Part shown: in pieces, positions 19,531 to 27,143 of the stretch
Numbering within the stretch: position 1 is the stretch's first letter
Layout of the letters: the number at the start of each line of letters is the position of its first letter
Source: Sheuella amnicola
GTDB lineage: Bacteria > Pseudomonadota > Gammaproteobacteria > Burkholderiales > Burkholderiaceae_B
NCBI RefSeq assembly: GCF_010499255.1
Contig: NZ_JAAGRN010000003.1
Location: forward strand, 248,001-312,000
Reading direction: 5' to 3'
Length of the DNA: 64,000 bases
Made by a program: the position numbers and the translations under genes
The notes under the pieces: generated by a model
Database searches by the model: none
Told to the model about the DNA's origin: nothing
What the model saw: the letters and a program-made list of their open reading frames with translations, nothing else

Positions 19531-20556
19531 TTATTGTTGAACAATGACCGAATTCTCTTCCATGTTCGGTAAAGTTACCACTTTTCTATTCGAATATAGG
19601 TTTGATTTAGGTTTTTCCTCGGCATCAGCTAAATAAATAATTTCCGGTAAGTTGCCGGGCTTGCCGGTGGAGTCCAATCTACTGGTCCACATTTCTTCAA
19701 ATCGCTTTTCCGCTGGAATACGCTTGATATGCTCAAGCTCTTTCTCGGCATGCGACTTGTAGATAGAGTGCTCAAAAAACCGGGTAATAGGTGCTAATGC
19801 GAATCGCCTAAGTTGCTGAGGAGCGGAAAGAAAATAAAAATCCGGTAATTTCTGACCCTCGTAATTGAGATTTAATCCGATAAACGGACGATAGTTTGAA
19901 CCAATTTGAATCCATTTCAATTCAGCGTCAGAGTCAATATGCGCAATTATTTTCTTAGGATTCAATTGTTTGATATTCGTGAACTCAATCGATGATCCCA
20001 AGGGAAAAGTGACCTCTTCAAGGCTATCAGGTTGCACCTTTGCATGACGTGTTTTGATGACAGTCCAAATAACAATTGGGGCATGCTCAACGACGACAAA
20101 TGCAAAACGGCATGCACCAACAAATGTATTAGTCGTTGTAATTGTATTTACGTTTAATCCTCCATCTCCGATTCCGTTGTAGATTGAGGTGGAACCATTG
20201 CGGCATGAAGCCACCCGATACACTTCACCACTGTAGTCGGGTAATTTATTTATCCCGGATTGCATTGCCGCAATCCGCACAAGCGTCTTTTTAAGTATGC
20301 GGCTATTGAACTGATGAAATTCTCTATGCATTAGGAGTTTGTTGTAAACGGTATATTCACCACCATTTACAAAAGTGAACATGGCTTTTTTTTCTAATGT
20401 ACTTAACTCACGATGGTTTGTTTCACTCAGCCGAAATGAATTGTTTGATATGTGGTTGATAAATTCAGATACTGAGTAAATTCGATTATTCAGAACAACT
20501 TGCCATCGACCGTCAGAAGCTTCTTTTATTTGTATTTTTTCTATTGAACTTATCAA
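19531..20556 (-). CDS. ADP-ribosyltransferase-like protein (R-S-E fold), uncertain
   Basis: 341 aa, not recognised as a named family, but the order of motifs matches ADP-ribosyltransferase exoenzymes: ELSTLEKKAMFTFVNGGEY and TVYNKLLM (residues 50-77, like the E-x-x-A and Y-x-x-IN-x-L helix), INKLPDYSGEVYRV with candidate Arg114, a TITTTN stretch at residues 138-143 where the S-T-S motif should be, and LEEVTFPLGSSIEF with candidate Glu181. The residue two before Glu181 is Leu, so a full E-x-E is missing; NAD glycohydrolase or altered activity is possible. The C-terminal 100 residues are charged and unassigned. No signal peptide. The TTG start at 20556 has GGGAG 7 nt ahead. It overlaps the upstream small ORF. 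Confidence 0.55.
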   Translation of the reverse strand: MISSIEKIQIKEASDGRWQVVLNNRIYSVSEFINHISNNSFRLSETNHRELSTLEKKAMFTFVNGGEYTVYNKLLMHREFHQFNSRILKKTLVRIAAMQSGINKLPDYSGEVYRVASCRNGSTSIYNGIGDGGLNVNTITTTNTFVGACRFAFVVVEHAPIVIWTVIKTRHAKVQPDSLEEVTFPLGSSIEFTNIKQLNPKKIIAHIDSDAELKWIQIGSNYRPFIGLNLNYEGQKLPDFYFLSAPQQLRRFALAPITRFFEHSIYKSHAEKELEHIKRIPAEKRFEEMWTSRLDSTGKPGNLPEIIYLADAEEKPKSNLYSNRKVVTLPNMEENSVIVQQ

Positions 20557-20762
20557 TCCAACACTCCCAACATTTTATTAATCACATACCTTCCGATGGC
20601 GGTGGGGCTAGGTAAATAATCAAAGATGTACGCCAATCGATAGTACGCCATATTTTTATCAAAAATGCTAATTATTTTTTTATGACAATGCGCGCAGTTA
20701 AGTATTTTTTTGCTAATAATTGGCCTCTGAGAGATACGATTTATTGATGCATACCTTGGCAA
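20553..20762 (-). CDS. Small hypothetical protein upstream of the ART-like gene
   Basis: 69 aa, basic, with ILNCAHCHKKI near the centre (a CxxCH pattern that could bind metal, though no export signal supports a cytochrome). The only start for the full frame is TTG at 20762, without a visible ribosome site, so the start is doubtful. Its stop overlaps the TTG start of the ART-like gene by 4 nt, which suggests coupling. It could be an antitoxin/immunity partner by position alone; no family recognised. Confidence 0.4.
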   Translation of the reverse strand: MPRYASINRISQRPIISKKILNCAHCHKKIISIFDKNMAYYRLAYIFDYLPSPTAIGRYVINKMLGVLD

Positions 20763-20933
20763 TTGTCGAGGTCATGGGTAGAACCCTAAATTGATAAAAA
20801 AGATAATCACTTAACAAAAGTTATCACTCGAAAAATACACATGACAATTTCCATGCATCATGCATTCGCATCAAAATTCAAAAATTCTTAGCCAATTGCC
20901 ATTCAATTTAAAAATCTCATCTAAAATGCAGTC

Positions 20934-21338
20934 GTGACTACTCAACACTCCAACCTGCGTAGATTGACTGCATGGATCGCCACGCTTGCGATCTTGTTTG
21001 GCGTTTTTTCGCCAACTGTTAGTCACGCGTTGGCGAAGTCATCCGGGCAAGATGGGCAATATCTTGCTGTTTGTACATCAACTGGAATTCAGTACGTCAA
21101 GCTGGACCTGGATAACTCGGACGGCCAACCGGTTGATGTGCATCGGGTGCAATCAGAGTGTGCTTGGTGCTTTTCCACCTTGCATGCCATCGGAATACCG
21201 GCAGTTGAGCACCCTCATGATTTCTTTATTCCAGGCAAATCGGTTACTCACAGCCTGGACATCGCTTCGCCAGATCGGCGTTTTTCCTGGCCCCCCTCCC
21301 TCGCGCGCGCTCCCCCTTCTCAATCTGAATTGAACTGA
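20934..21338 (+). CDS. DUF2946-like exported protein
   Basis: 134 aa. N-terminal signal (LRRLTAWIATLAILFGVFSP then TVSHALA), followed by a mature part with SECAWCFSTLHAIGIPA, the Cys-x2-Cys...His pattern typical of DUF2946 proteins, which are usually found near copper genes. The frame starts with GTG. It leads a four-gene plus-strand group with a PCuAC-like protein, MbnP and MbnH, and an envelope copper role is inferred from that company. Confidence 0.7.
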   Translation: MTTQHSNLRRLTAWIATLAILFGVFSPTVSHALAKSSGQDGQYLAVCTSTGIQYVKLDLDNSDGQPVDVHRVQSECAWCFSTLHAIGIPAVEHPHDFFIPGKSVTHSLDIASPDRRFSWPPSLARAPPSQSELN

Positions 21339-21365
21339 TTTTTTCAATTCTTATTCGAGGAAAAC

Positions 21366-21863
21366 ATGCTTGCACCTACACACTTGAGGTGGTGCATGCG
21401 CTTGGTTGCCTTTGCTTTGCTTGTACCCGGTTTAGTCCGGGCACACGACTACAAGCTGGGGGAACTGCGCATGGATCATCCCTATGCCCTGATCAAATCG
21501 GAACCAACCACCAGGCTGGAAGTTTATTTTCGTGCTTTCAAAAATGAAGGTGGTCAGTCTGATCGTCTGAAGTCCGTAAGAACACCGGTGGCTTCTCAAG
21601 CCACTATCAGAACAGAGACTCACTCGGAAGACCACGAAATCACCTGGGTACCTATCCATAGCCTGGAAATTCCAGCCAAAGGACAAGTAGCGATGCGTCA
21701 CGATGCACCCTACGGCTATCAGGTACTACTCACCGAACTCATCCGACCTGTGAAGCTTGGCGACCGATTTCCCCTTTTGCTGAACTTTGAAAAGTCTGGC
21801 GAAAAAGAAGTCATGGTTTGGATTCAGGCCCCCAGAAACAACTCATCAATACACAAACATTAA
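21366..21863 (+). CDS. PCuAC-like periplasmic protein with degenerate copper site
   Basis: 165 aa with a signal peptide ending around VRAHDY. The fold pattern of copper chaperone PCuAC is readable: LEVYFRAFKNEGGQSDRLKS, then ETHSEDHEITWVPI, SLEIPAKGQVAM and LGDRFPLLLNFE. The family normally binds Cu(I) through H-x10-M-x21-H-x-M. Here the first His is kept (ETH), but the Met of MRPV is replaced by Trp (TWVPI) and the HxM is replaced by YQV. It therefore probably does not bind copper in the classical way. It lies 15 bp before mbnP. Confidence 0.72.
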   Translation: MLAPTHLRWCMRLVAFALLVPGLVRAHDYKLGELRMDHPYALIKSEPTTRLEVYFRAFKNEGGQSDRLKSVRTPVASQATIRTETHSEDHEITWVPIHSLEIPAKGQVAMRHDAPYGYQVLLTELIRPVKLGDRFPLLLNFEKSGEKEVMVWIQAPRNNSSIHKH

Positions 21864-21878
21864 TCCAAGGAGTTCTAT

Positions 21879-22775
21879 ATGACTCTCGTCAAAAAACTTA
21901 TCAAACGTAGTCTACGCACGACATTGATTGCAACGACAACCCTTGTCATCCCTGTTTTTGCACAAACTCAGGAAGTCATCATTCAATTTGCGGCAAACGT
22001 GAATGGACAACCTTTTGAATGTGGCAAAAGCTACCCGGACATCGGCACAACCCGCTCAGTCATCACGCCGAGTGATTTTCGCATGTACGTGAGCGATATA
22101 CGTCTGATCAATCGCCAAGGCCAGGCTGTGAAAGTTGATCTTCAGCAGGATAAAGTCTGGCAACTGGAGGACATTGCCCTTCTCGACTTTGAGAACGCTC
22201 AGGGACCTTGCCGCAATGGAACGCCAGCACTGAACAAGACTGTACGAGGTCGTATTACGTCTGGCCAATATGAAGGCATACGCTTCACTTTGGGCGTACC
22301 TTTCGCCCGTAACCACGGTGATCCCACCACCGCACCTGCCCCCCTAAGCAGCACAGCCATGTTCTGGAACTGGCAAGGCGGATACAAGTTCCTTAAATTC
22401 GACACCACAACCTCCGGACAGAAAACCACTTCAGCCCCACCCGGGCAACATGGTGGCGGTAATGCCTCGGGATTCTCGGTTCACTTGGGTAGCACGGGCT
22501 GTGCGTCTGCATCCAAGACAACCGCCGCCACTTCTTGTCAAAATCCCAACAGGGTTAGTGTCGAATTAACTCCTTTTGATGTCAGCAAAAATGTAGTTAT
22601 TGCCGACATCGCACCTATCCTGGCCGGATCGGATGTAGACACCAACACAGCAGGAACCTCACCTGGATGCATGAGCTTTTTAGGTGATGCGGACTGTGTG
22701 CCGGTCATGCAGGCGTTAGGATTGCCATACATGGAACACAAGGCAAATCCGCAGCAACTTTTTAAAGTGAAGTGA
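21879..22775 (+). CDS. mbnP: MbnP-type copper-binding protein (metallo-mystery pair, four-Cys motif)
   Basis: Periplasmic protein, 298 aa, signal peptide ending near VFAQTQ. Family marks: IQFAANVNGQPFECGKSY, DFRMYVSDIRLI, GRITSGQYEGIRFTLGVPF, MFWNWQGGYKFLK and ADIAPILAGSDVD with paired Cys (SPGCMSF, DADCVPV). In characterised members the partner MbnH converts a Trp to kynurenine, which completes a copper site; the Trp residues in FWNWQGGY are candidates here. AAGGAG precedes the ATG. mbnH starts 1 nt after the stop. Confidence 0.88.
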   Translation: MTLVKKLIKRSLRTTLIATTTLVIPVFAQTQEVIIQFAANVNGQPFECGKSYPDIGTTRSVITPSDFRMYVSDIRLINRQGQAVKVDLQQDKVWQLEDIALLDFENAQGPCRNGTPALNKTVRGRITSGQYEGIRFTLGVPFARNHGDPTTAPAPLSSTAMFWNWQGGYKFLKFDTTTSGQKTTSAPPGQHGGGNASGFSVHLGSTGCASASKTTAATSCQNPNRVSVELTPFDVSKNVVIADIAPILAGSDVDTNTAGTSPGCMSFLGDADCVPVMQALGLPYMEHKANPQQLFKVK

Positions 22776-22776
22776 A

Positions 22777-23919
22777 ATGGGACGCCAGCAAATGATCGGT
22801 TGTCTGCTGGCGAGCCTGTTGTGGCTCGTCAGTGGATTGAGTATGGCAGAAGAAAATTCTTCGGCGAAATACAAGTGGGATTTGCCGGATTGGGTACCTC
22901 GTCCAATCGTACCGGCAGACAATCCCATGACTCGGGAAAAGGTGGAGCTAGGACGCCATCTTTTTTATGACAAGCGTTTATCCGCTAATGGATCGATGGC
23001 TTGTGCGACATGTCACCTTCAGAGTCACGCTTTCACGGATGGCCGAGCAATGTCGCCAGGCGTGACTGGCCAGCCTGGTAGCCGCAGCGCCATGTCATTA
23101 GTCAACGTGGCCTACTTGCCTGTGTTGACCTGGATGAATCCATTACTCGATACATTGGAGTTACAAGCGCTGATTCCCTTGTTTGGCGAACATCCAGTAG
23201 AAATGGGTCTGACCGGTCGAGAACAGGATATCTTCAAAATGTTCAGCCAGGATGCCCGTTACGCTGAATTATTTAAAAAAGCATTTCCCAATGAAGCCAA
23301 CCAAGGCGCAGAGTCCCTTTACTCACTTTCCACGCTCACCAAGGCTTTAGCCTCTTTCGAGCGCACATTACTGTCCTTTAACTCTCCTTACGATCACTAT
23401 AAATACGGCAACCAACCGGAGGCAATCAGCGAATCAGCAAAACGCGGTGAAGCACTGTTTTTTGGCGAAAAAATGGAGTGTTACCACTGCCATGGTGGAC
23501 TAAACTTGACCGACAACGTCAAGCACGAGAGACTACCATTTCCAGAACTAGGATTTCACAATACGGGGCTTTACAACATCGATGGAAAAGGCTCCTATCC
23601 GGTCAAGAACCCTGGCATCATTGAGATCACAACGGACAAAGCCGACAAGGGAAAATTTCGCACTCCAGGCTTGAGAAACGTTGAAGTCACTGCCCCTTAT
23701 ATGCACGATGGTTCAATCAAGACACTTGAGCAAGTCATTCGTGGTCATTACGCCAATGCGGGTCGAGCCGGCGCTAAAGGCAAGGCTAATCCTTTGCGTA
23801 GCGAATTCCTTGTGGGATTCGAGGTTGACGAGCAGGAGGTGCAAGACCTGATTGCGTTTCTGAATTCGTTGACCGATCGTGCTTTTTTGACCAGCAAAGA
23901 TTTTTCAGATCCTTGGTAA
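22777..23919 (+). CDS. mbnH: MbnH-type di-haem cytochrome c peroxidase homologue
   Basis: 380 aa, exported (signal around GCLLASLLWLVSGLSMAEE). Two c-type haem motifs: CATCH at residues 76-80 and CYHCH at 235-239. The VELGRHLFYDKRLSANGSMA stretch, KFRTPGLRNVEVTAPYMHDG and the C-terminal LIAFLNSLTD are typical of the CcpA/MauG superfamily. Members paired with MbnP form a bis-Fe(IV) state and oxidise a Trp of MbnP rather than acting on peroxide for its own sake. Immediate linkage to mbnP supports this subfamily. No methanobactin precursor or TonB receptor is visible nearby. Confidence 0.9.
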   Translation: MGRQQMIGCLLASLLWLVSGLSMAEENSSAKYKWDLPDWVPRPIVPADNPMTREKVELGRHLFYDKRLSANGSMACATCHLQSHAFTDGRAMSPGVTGQPGSRSAMSLVNVAYLPVLTWMNPLLDTLELQALIPLFGEHPVEMGLTGREQDIFKMFSQDARYAELFKKAFPNEANQGAESLYSLSTLTKALASFERTLLSFNSPYDHYKYGNQPEAISESAKRGEALFFGEKMECYHCHGGLNLTDNVKHERLPFPELGFHNTGLYNIDGKGSYPVKNPGIIEITTDKADKGKFRTPGLRNVEVTAPYMHDGSIKTLEQVIRGHYANAGRAGAKGKANPLRSEFLVGFEVDEQEVQDLIAFLNSLTDRAFLTSKDFSDPW

Positions 23920-24061
23920 AAAATATTTTCAAAAATTAAAATCAATCAAAATTCGGAACATTACGATTTGGTCATAAACGAAAACATAGCAGTATTTTTC
24001 CTTAAACGCGCAATAGAATCGTCCCTCGTAAAAATTGAAAGCGTGGCGTCAATCCAGAGGA

Positions 24062-25501
24062 ATGATCTTGAATGCTATCCCGGACCAAACATTCAAAACT
24101 GCAGCCTTATGCTACGGCGATGGTAATCGTGCAAAAGCAAAAGAAATTTGCCTAGTGATTCCGAAGTCTTGCGCGGACTTTGCAAAAGCCCGATATCTGC
24201 TTGGATTGATATCGCAAGATGAAGGAGATCATCAAGAGGCGATCTCCTATTTAATACAAGCAAATCAAGCGAATCCTGCAAACACTCAAATTCTTTTTCA
24301 GCTTGCAGTTTCATGCAATCGCATGGATATGCAAACGCAAGCAATTGACTACTACCAGCAACTCCTATCGATCAACCCCCACCAAATCGAAGGGTTGTGC
24401 AACCTGGGTAACTTATTCCAAAAAAACAACCAGACTCTAAAAGCAATCGACTGCTATAACCGTGCCATCGCATTGAACCCAACAATTGCACAAATTCATT
24501 ACAACCTTGGTGTCTGCTATCAAGCAAACTTTCAACCAGAGAAGGCAATTTCAAGCTTTCGGACGGTTTTACGTTTGGATAACAAACACGCAGTGGCTCT
24601 CAATAATCTTGGTGTATCGCTGACCGAACTTGGAATGATAGGCGAAGCGATTTCTTGTTTGCGAAAAGCGCAAAAAATCGACTCAACCTATGCTGATCCT
24701 TTATTCAATCTGCATGCAATTCTCTTGAACCCTGAAGACTTAACGGAATCGATACATTGCCTCGAAATGGCTTTGCAGCTGGAGCCAGCAAATCAAAGCT
24801 ATCGATTTTTTCTTGGCTTGTTGCATGATTATCGAGGTGATAGTGCAATAGCGAAGCGATACTTTGAAATCGAACAGACAACCAAGGCGTTTCAAGCCGA
24901 CCTCACGGCATGGCAATTCATTAAGCAATTTCAAAAAAATCTGCCAGTCATTCACGGACATGCCTCGCAAGTACTTAAATATGCATTGCAACACGCTGTA
25001 GTCCAAGGGCTCGTACTTGAATTTGGTGTTTTTAACGGTAAGTCCATCCGAATGATTGCCGATCTTGTAGAGGGGCCGGTACATGGCTTCGATAGTTTTG
25101 AGGGTATCCCTGAAGACTGGAATCACGAAAAAGCAGGAAGCTACTCAACTCATCAAGCCCTTCCCGACGTGCCTGGCAATGTTTCTTTGCATCCTGGATG
25201 GTTCCATGAGTCGATTCCGGAATTCATCAAAAAAGAATCCTCTGCGATTCGATTTATGAACATCGATTGTGATTTATATAGCTCAACTAAAATTGTTCTA
25301 TCTTTAATGGCAGCCCAAGTCGTTGCCGGTACCGTCATCGTTTTTGATGAATATATCGGCAATACATCCTGGAAAGAAGATGAACACAAAGCCTTTCAAG
25401 AAGTTGCAACGCAGCACAACTGGGCATACAAACTGCTGAACTTCAGTTTTATGACAAAACAACTCGTCGTTCTGATCGAATCAGTCGCCACGTTTCTTTA
25501 G
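24062..25501 (+). CDS. TPR-repeat protein fused to a TylF/MycF-type methyltransferase domain
   Basis: About 479 aa. Residues about 15-290 are tandem TPRs (for example AIDCYNRAIALNPTIAQIHY followed by NLGVCYQ). From about residue 318 the C-terminus is a class I SAM-dependent methyltransferase: LEFGVFNGKSIRMIADLV, VHGFDSFEGIPEDW, FMNIDCDLYSST and VIVFDEYIGN, as in macrocin O-methyltransferase relatives. Start is uncertain: ATG 24062 has AGAGG only 1-2 nt ahead, the in-frame TTG at 24068 is better spaced to it, and a TTG at 24035 also keeps the frame. Probably modifies a sugar or surface glycan; substrate unknown. Isolated gene. Confidence 0.82.
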   Translation: MILNAIPDQTFKTAALCYGDGNRAKAKEICLVIPKSCADFAKARYLLGLISQDEGDHQEAISYLIQANQANPANTQILFQLAVSCNRMDMQTQAIDYYQQLLSINPHQIEGLCNLGNLFQKNNQTLKAIDCYNRAIALNPTIAQIHYNLGVCYQANFQPEKAISSFRTVLRLDNKHAVALNNLGVSLTELGMIGEAISCLRKAQKIDSTYADPLFNLHAILLNPEDLTESIHCLEMALQLEPANQSYRFFLGLLHDYRGDSAIAKRYFEIEQTTKAFQADLTAWQFIKQFQKNLPVIHGHASQVLKYALQHAVVQGLVLEFGVFNGKSIRMIADLVEGPVHGFDSFEGIPEDWNHEKAGSYSTHQALPDVPGNVSLHPGWFHESIPEFIKKESSAIRFMNIDCDLYSSTKIVLSLMAAQVVAGTVIVFDEYIGNTSWKEDEHKAFQEVATQHNWAYKLLNFSFMTKQLVVLIESVATFL

Positions 25502-25557
25502 TCTCGGAAAATAAGTGCAAAAGAAGTCAGTCGCTTCGATCAAAAATTCAAGCCACA

Positions 25558-26025
25558 TCAGGGAACAACAGAATGAGTTCGCTTCAGACATCTCAGTGCG
25601 AACGTAGAACGACTATGTCGAATGCCCGGTATCTTATAAAGCTTTTCACGTAAAAACTTTTCATATCCGGCGGTTCCAGATATAGCTACCTTGATCAGAT
25701 AATCATATTCGCCCGTCAGTAAATAGGCCTCGATCACTTCAGGCAACTCAGCCAACGCTTCACCAAATCGTCTGAAGATTTCGTCATCATGTCGTTCAAG
25801 CGTCACTTCGATAATGACGGTATCCGGCAAACCTAATGCTTGCTGATCAAGAATAGCAACATAGTTCATGATCACCCCGGATTCCTCCAATGCTTTCACA
25901 CGGTTCCAACACGGAGTAGGAGACAAATTAACCTGTTCTGACAGCGCTTGATTACTTATCCGACCATCTGTAGCAAGAACACGTAGAATTTTCCGGTCGA
26001 CTTCATCTAAACGACCATCTTTCAT
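25558..26025 (-). CDS. Lrp/AsnC-family transcriptional regulator
   Basis: 155 aa. N-terminal winged helix-turn-helix (VDRKILRVLATDGRISNQAL, then SEQVNLSPTPCWNRVKALEE) and a C-terminal RAM/ACT-like ligand domain (VIEAYLLTGEYDYLIKVAI). The closing RSTFALRCLKRTHSVVP is close to Lrp/BkdR-type regulators of amino acid metabolism. It follows pxpA on the same strand after a 250-bp gap that carries a perfect palindrome, a possible operator. Target genes cannot be told, though the neighbouring pxpA and amino-acid-like transporter are candidates. Confidence 0.9.
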   Translation of the reverse strand: MKDGRLDEVDRKILRVLATDGRISNQALSEQVNLSPTPCWNRVKALEESGVIMNYVAILDQQALGLPDTVIIEVTLERHDDEIFRRFGEALAELPEVIEAYLLTGEYDYLIKVAISGTAGYEKFLREKLYKIPGIRHSRSTFALRCLKRTHSVVP

Positions 26026-26141
26026 TGAAATATCCTTACAAAATCAATTCATTAGGAAGAACTTCCTGATAAATAAATATTATAAAGGTAAATATTCTTC
26101 AAAATAGCCTTTTCATTAGATAAAAAAGAAACACATTCTGC

Positions 26142-26157
26142 TCTTATCTAGATAAGA
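26142..26157. promoter_or_regulatory. 16-bp perfect palindrome upstream of the Lrp-type gene
   Basis: TCTTATCTAGATAAGA is fully self-complementary. It lies 117 bp before the start of the regulator gene in an AT-rich 250-bp intergenic region that has no ORF of note. Lrp-family proteins bind AT-rich inverted repeats and often repress themselves, so an operator is plausible; unproven. Confidence 0.4.
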
Positions 26158-26276
26158 TATCTACATACTCACAAGGTATAAAACAGCTTGTAATCATGCC
26201 CTCTTGACCACAGAAGGTATGCAAGCCAAAGCGATCAACACCACTTGATTAGGGCGACTTGAGGCTAGGCAACCGG

Positions 26277-27056
26277 CTAAGAACTAAAATTTTTGATTTG
26301 AATACCTGCCGCCTCAAGCGTCTTGCGCACCTGGACAGCCATGCCAACTGCTCCGGGAGTATCGCTGTGTAAACAAATTGAATCAATAGGCGTGTCAAGA
26401 TAAGCACCACTGCGGGTCTCGATTGCCCCTTTGCTCACCATGCGCAACACCCGCTGCGCACACTGATCGGGGTCGTGAAGAACAGCTCCTTTTTCTGAGC
26501 GTGGTACCAAAAAGCCTTCTTCCGTATATGCCCGATCGGCATATATTTCGTGGTAAGCCTTCAAGCCCATGTCCAGGCTGACGTTTAGCAGTGCACTGCG
26601 AGCAATACCTAGTATTGACAGACCCGGATCGACGGCACGAACTGCACGCGCAACGGCCTTGGCGACATCCACATCGGCTTGACCCTGATTGCCCAAAGCA
26701 CCATGCGTCTTCACGTAAGTCAGTTTGTGACCTGCGTAGGTTGCCAGGGCTTGTGCCGCACCAATCTGATACGCAACCAGTCTTTCTATTTGAGCAAGAG
26801 AATGGGGAATGATTCGACGGCCAAAGCCAGCCCTGTCGTTATAGCCGGGATGTGCCCCGATAGAGACGCCACGCTCTTTTGCCAACTCGAATGTTTTAAC
26901 CATGATATCCGGATCACCGGCATGGAAACCACAGGCGACGTTGGCTGAACTCACGATGGCGAGTATCCCGGCATCGTCACCCATTTTGTAATCACCGAAC
27001 CCCTCACCCATATCGGAGTTCAGATCAACACGAGTCATTTTGGATGTATTGGACAT
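26277..27056 (-). CDS. pxpA: 5-oxoprolinase subunit A (LamB/YcsF family)
   Basis: 259 aa. PxpA works with PxpB and PxpC in ATP-dependent opening of 5-oxoproline to glutamate. Family marks are VDLNSDMGEGFGDYKMG at the N-terminus, ANVACGFHAGDPDIM, GVSIGAHPGYNDRAGFGRR, VKTHGALGNQ and EIYADRAYTEEGFLVPR. Start may be the ATG of MSNTSK or MTRVDL six residues later. No PxpB or PxpC gene is adjacent, so it is an orphan in this window. It is flanked by the Lrp-type regulator and the symporter-binding protein fusion. Confidence 0.92.
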   Translation of the reverse strand: MSNTSKMTRVDLNSDMGEGFGDYKMGDDAGILAIVSSANVACGFHAGDPDIMVKTFELAKERGVSIGAHPGYNDRAGFGRRIIPHSLAQIERLVAYQIGAAQALATYAGHKLTYVKTHGALGNQGQADVDVAKAVARAVRAVDPGLSILGIARSALLNVSLDMGLKAYHEIYADRAYTEEGFLVPRSEKGAVLHDPDQCAQRVLRMVSKGAIETRSGAYLDTPIDSICLHSDTPGAVGMAVQVRKTLEAAGIQIKNFSS

Positions 27057-27143
27057 GATGAACAGTTCGGCTTGTTGATTAAAGTCGGAATCGGATCAAG
27101 TCAATTTACATCAAAAAGACTGTCGAACCAATTCATCTCGGTA

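Noticed and set aside
20553-20762. CxxCH motif in the 69-aa ORF as a cytochrome c haem site
   Set aside because: There is no signal peptide or distal haem ligand pattern, so export and haem attachment are unlikely.
13779-21000. Second attachment-site repeat for the tRNA-Ser element
   Set aside because: I looked by eye for another copy of the tRNA 3' end in this stretch and did not see one; not reported as a feature.
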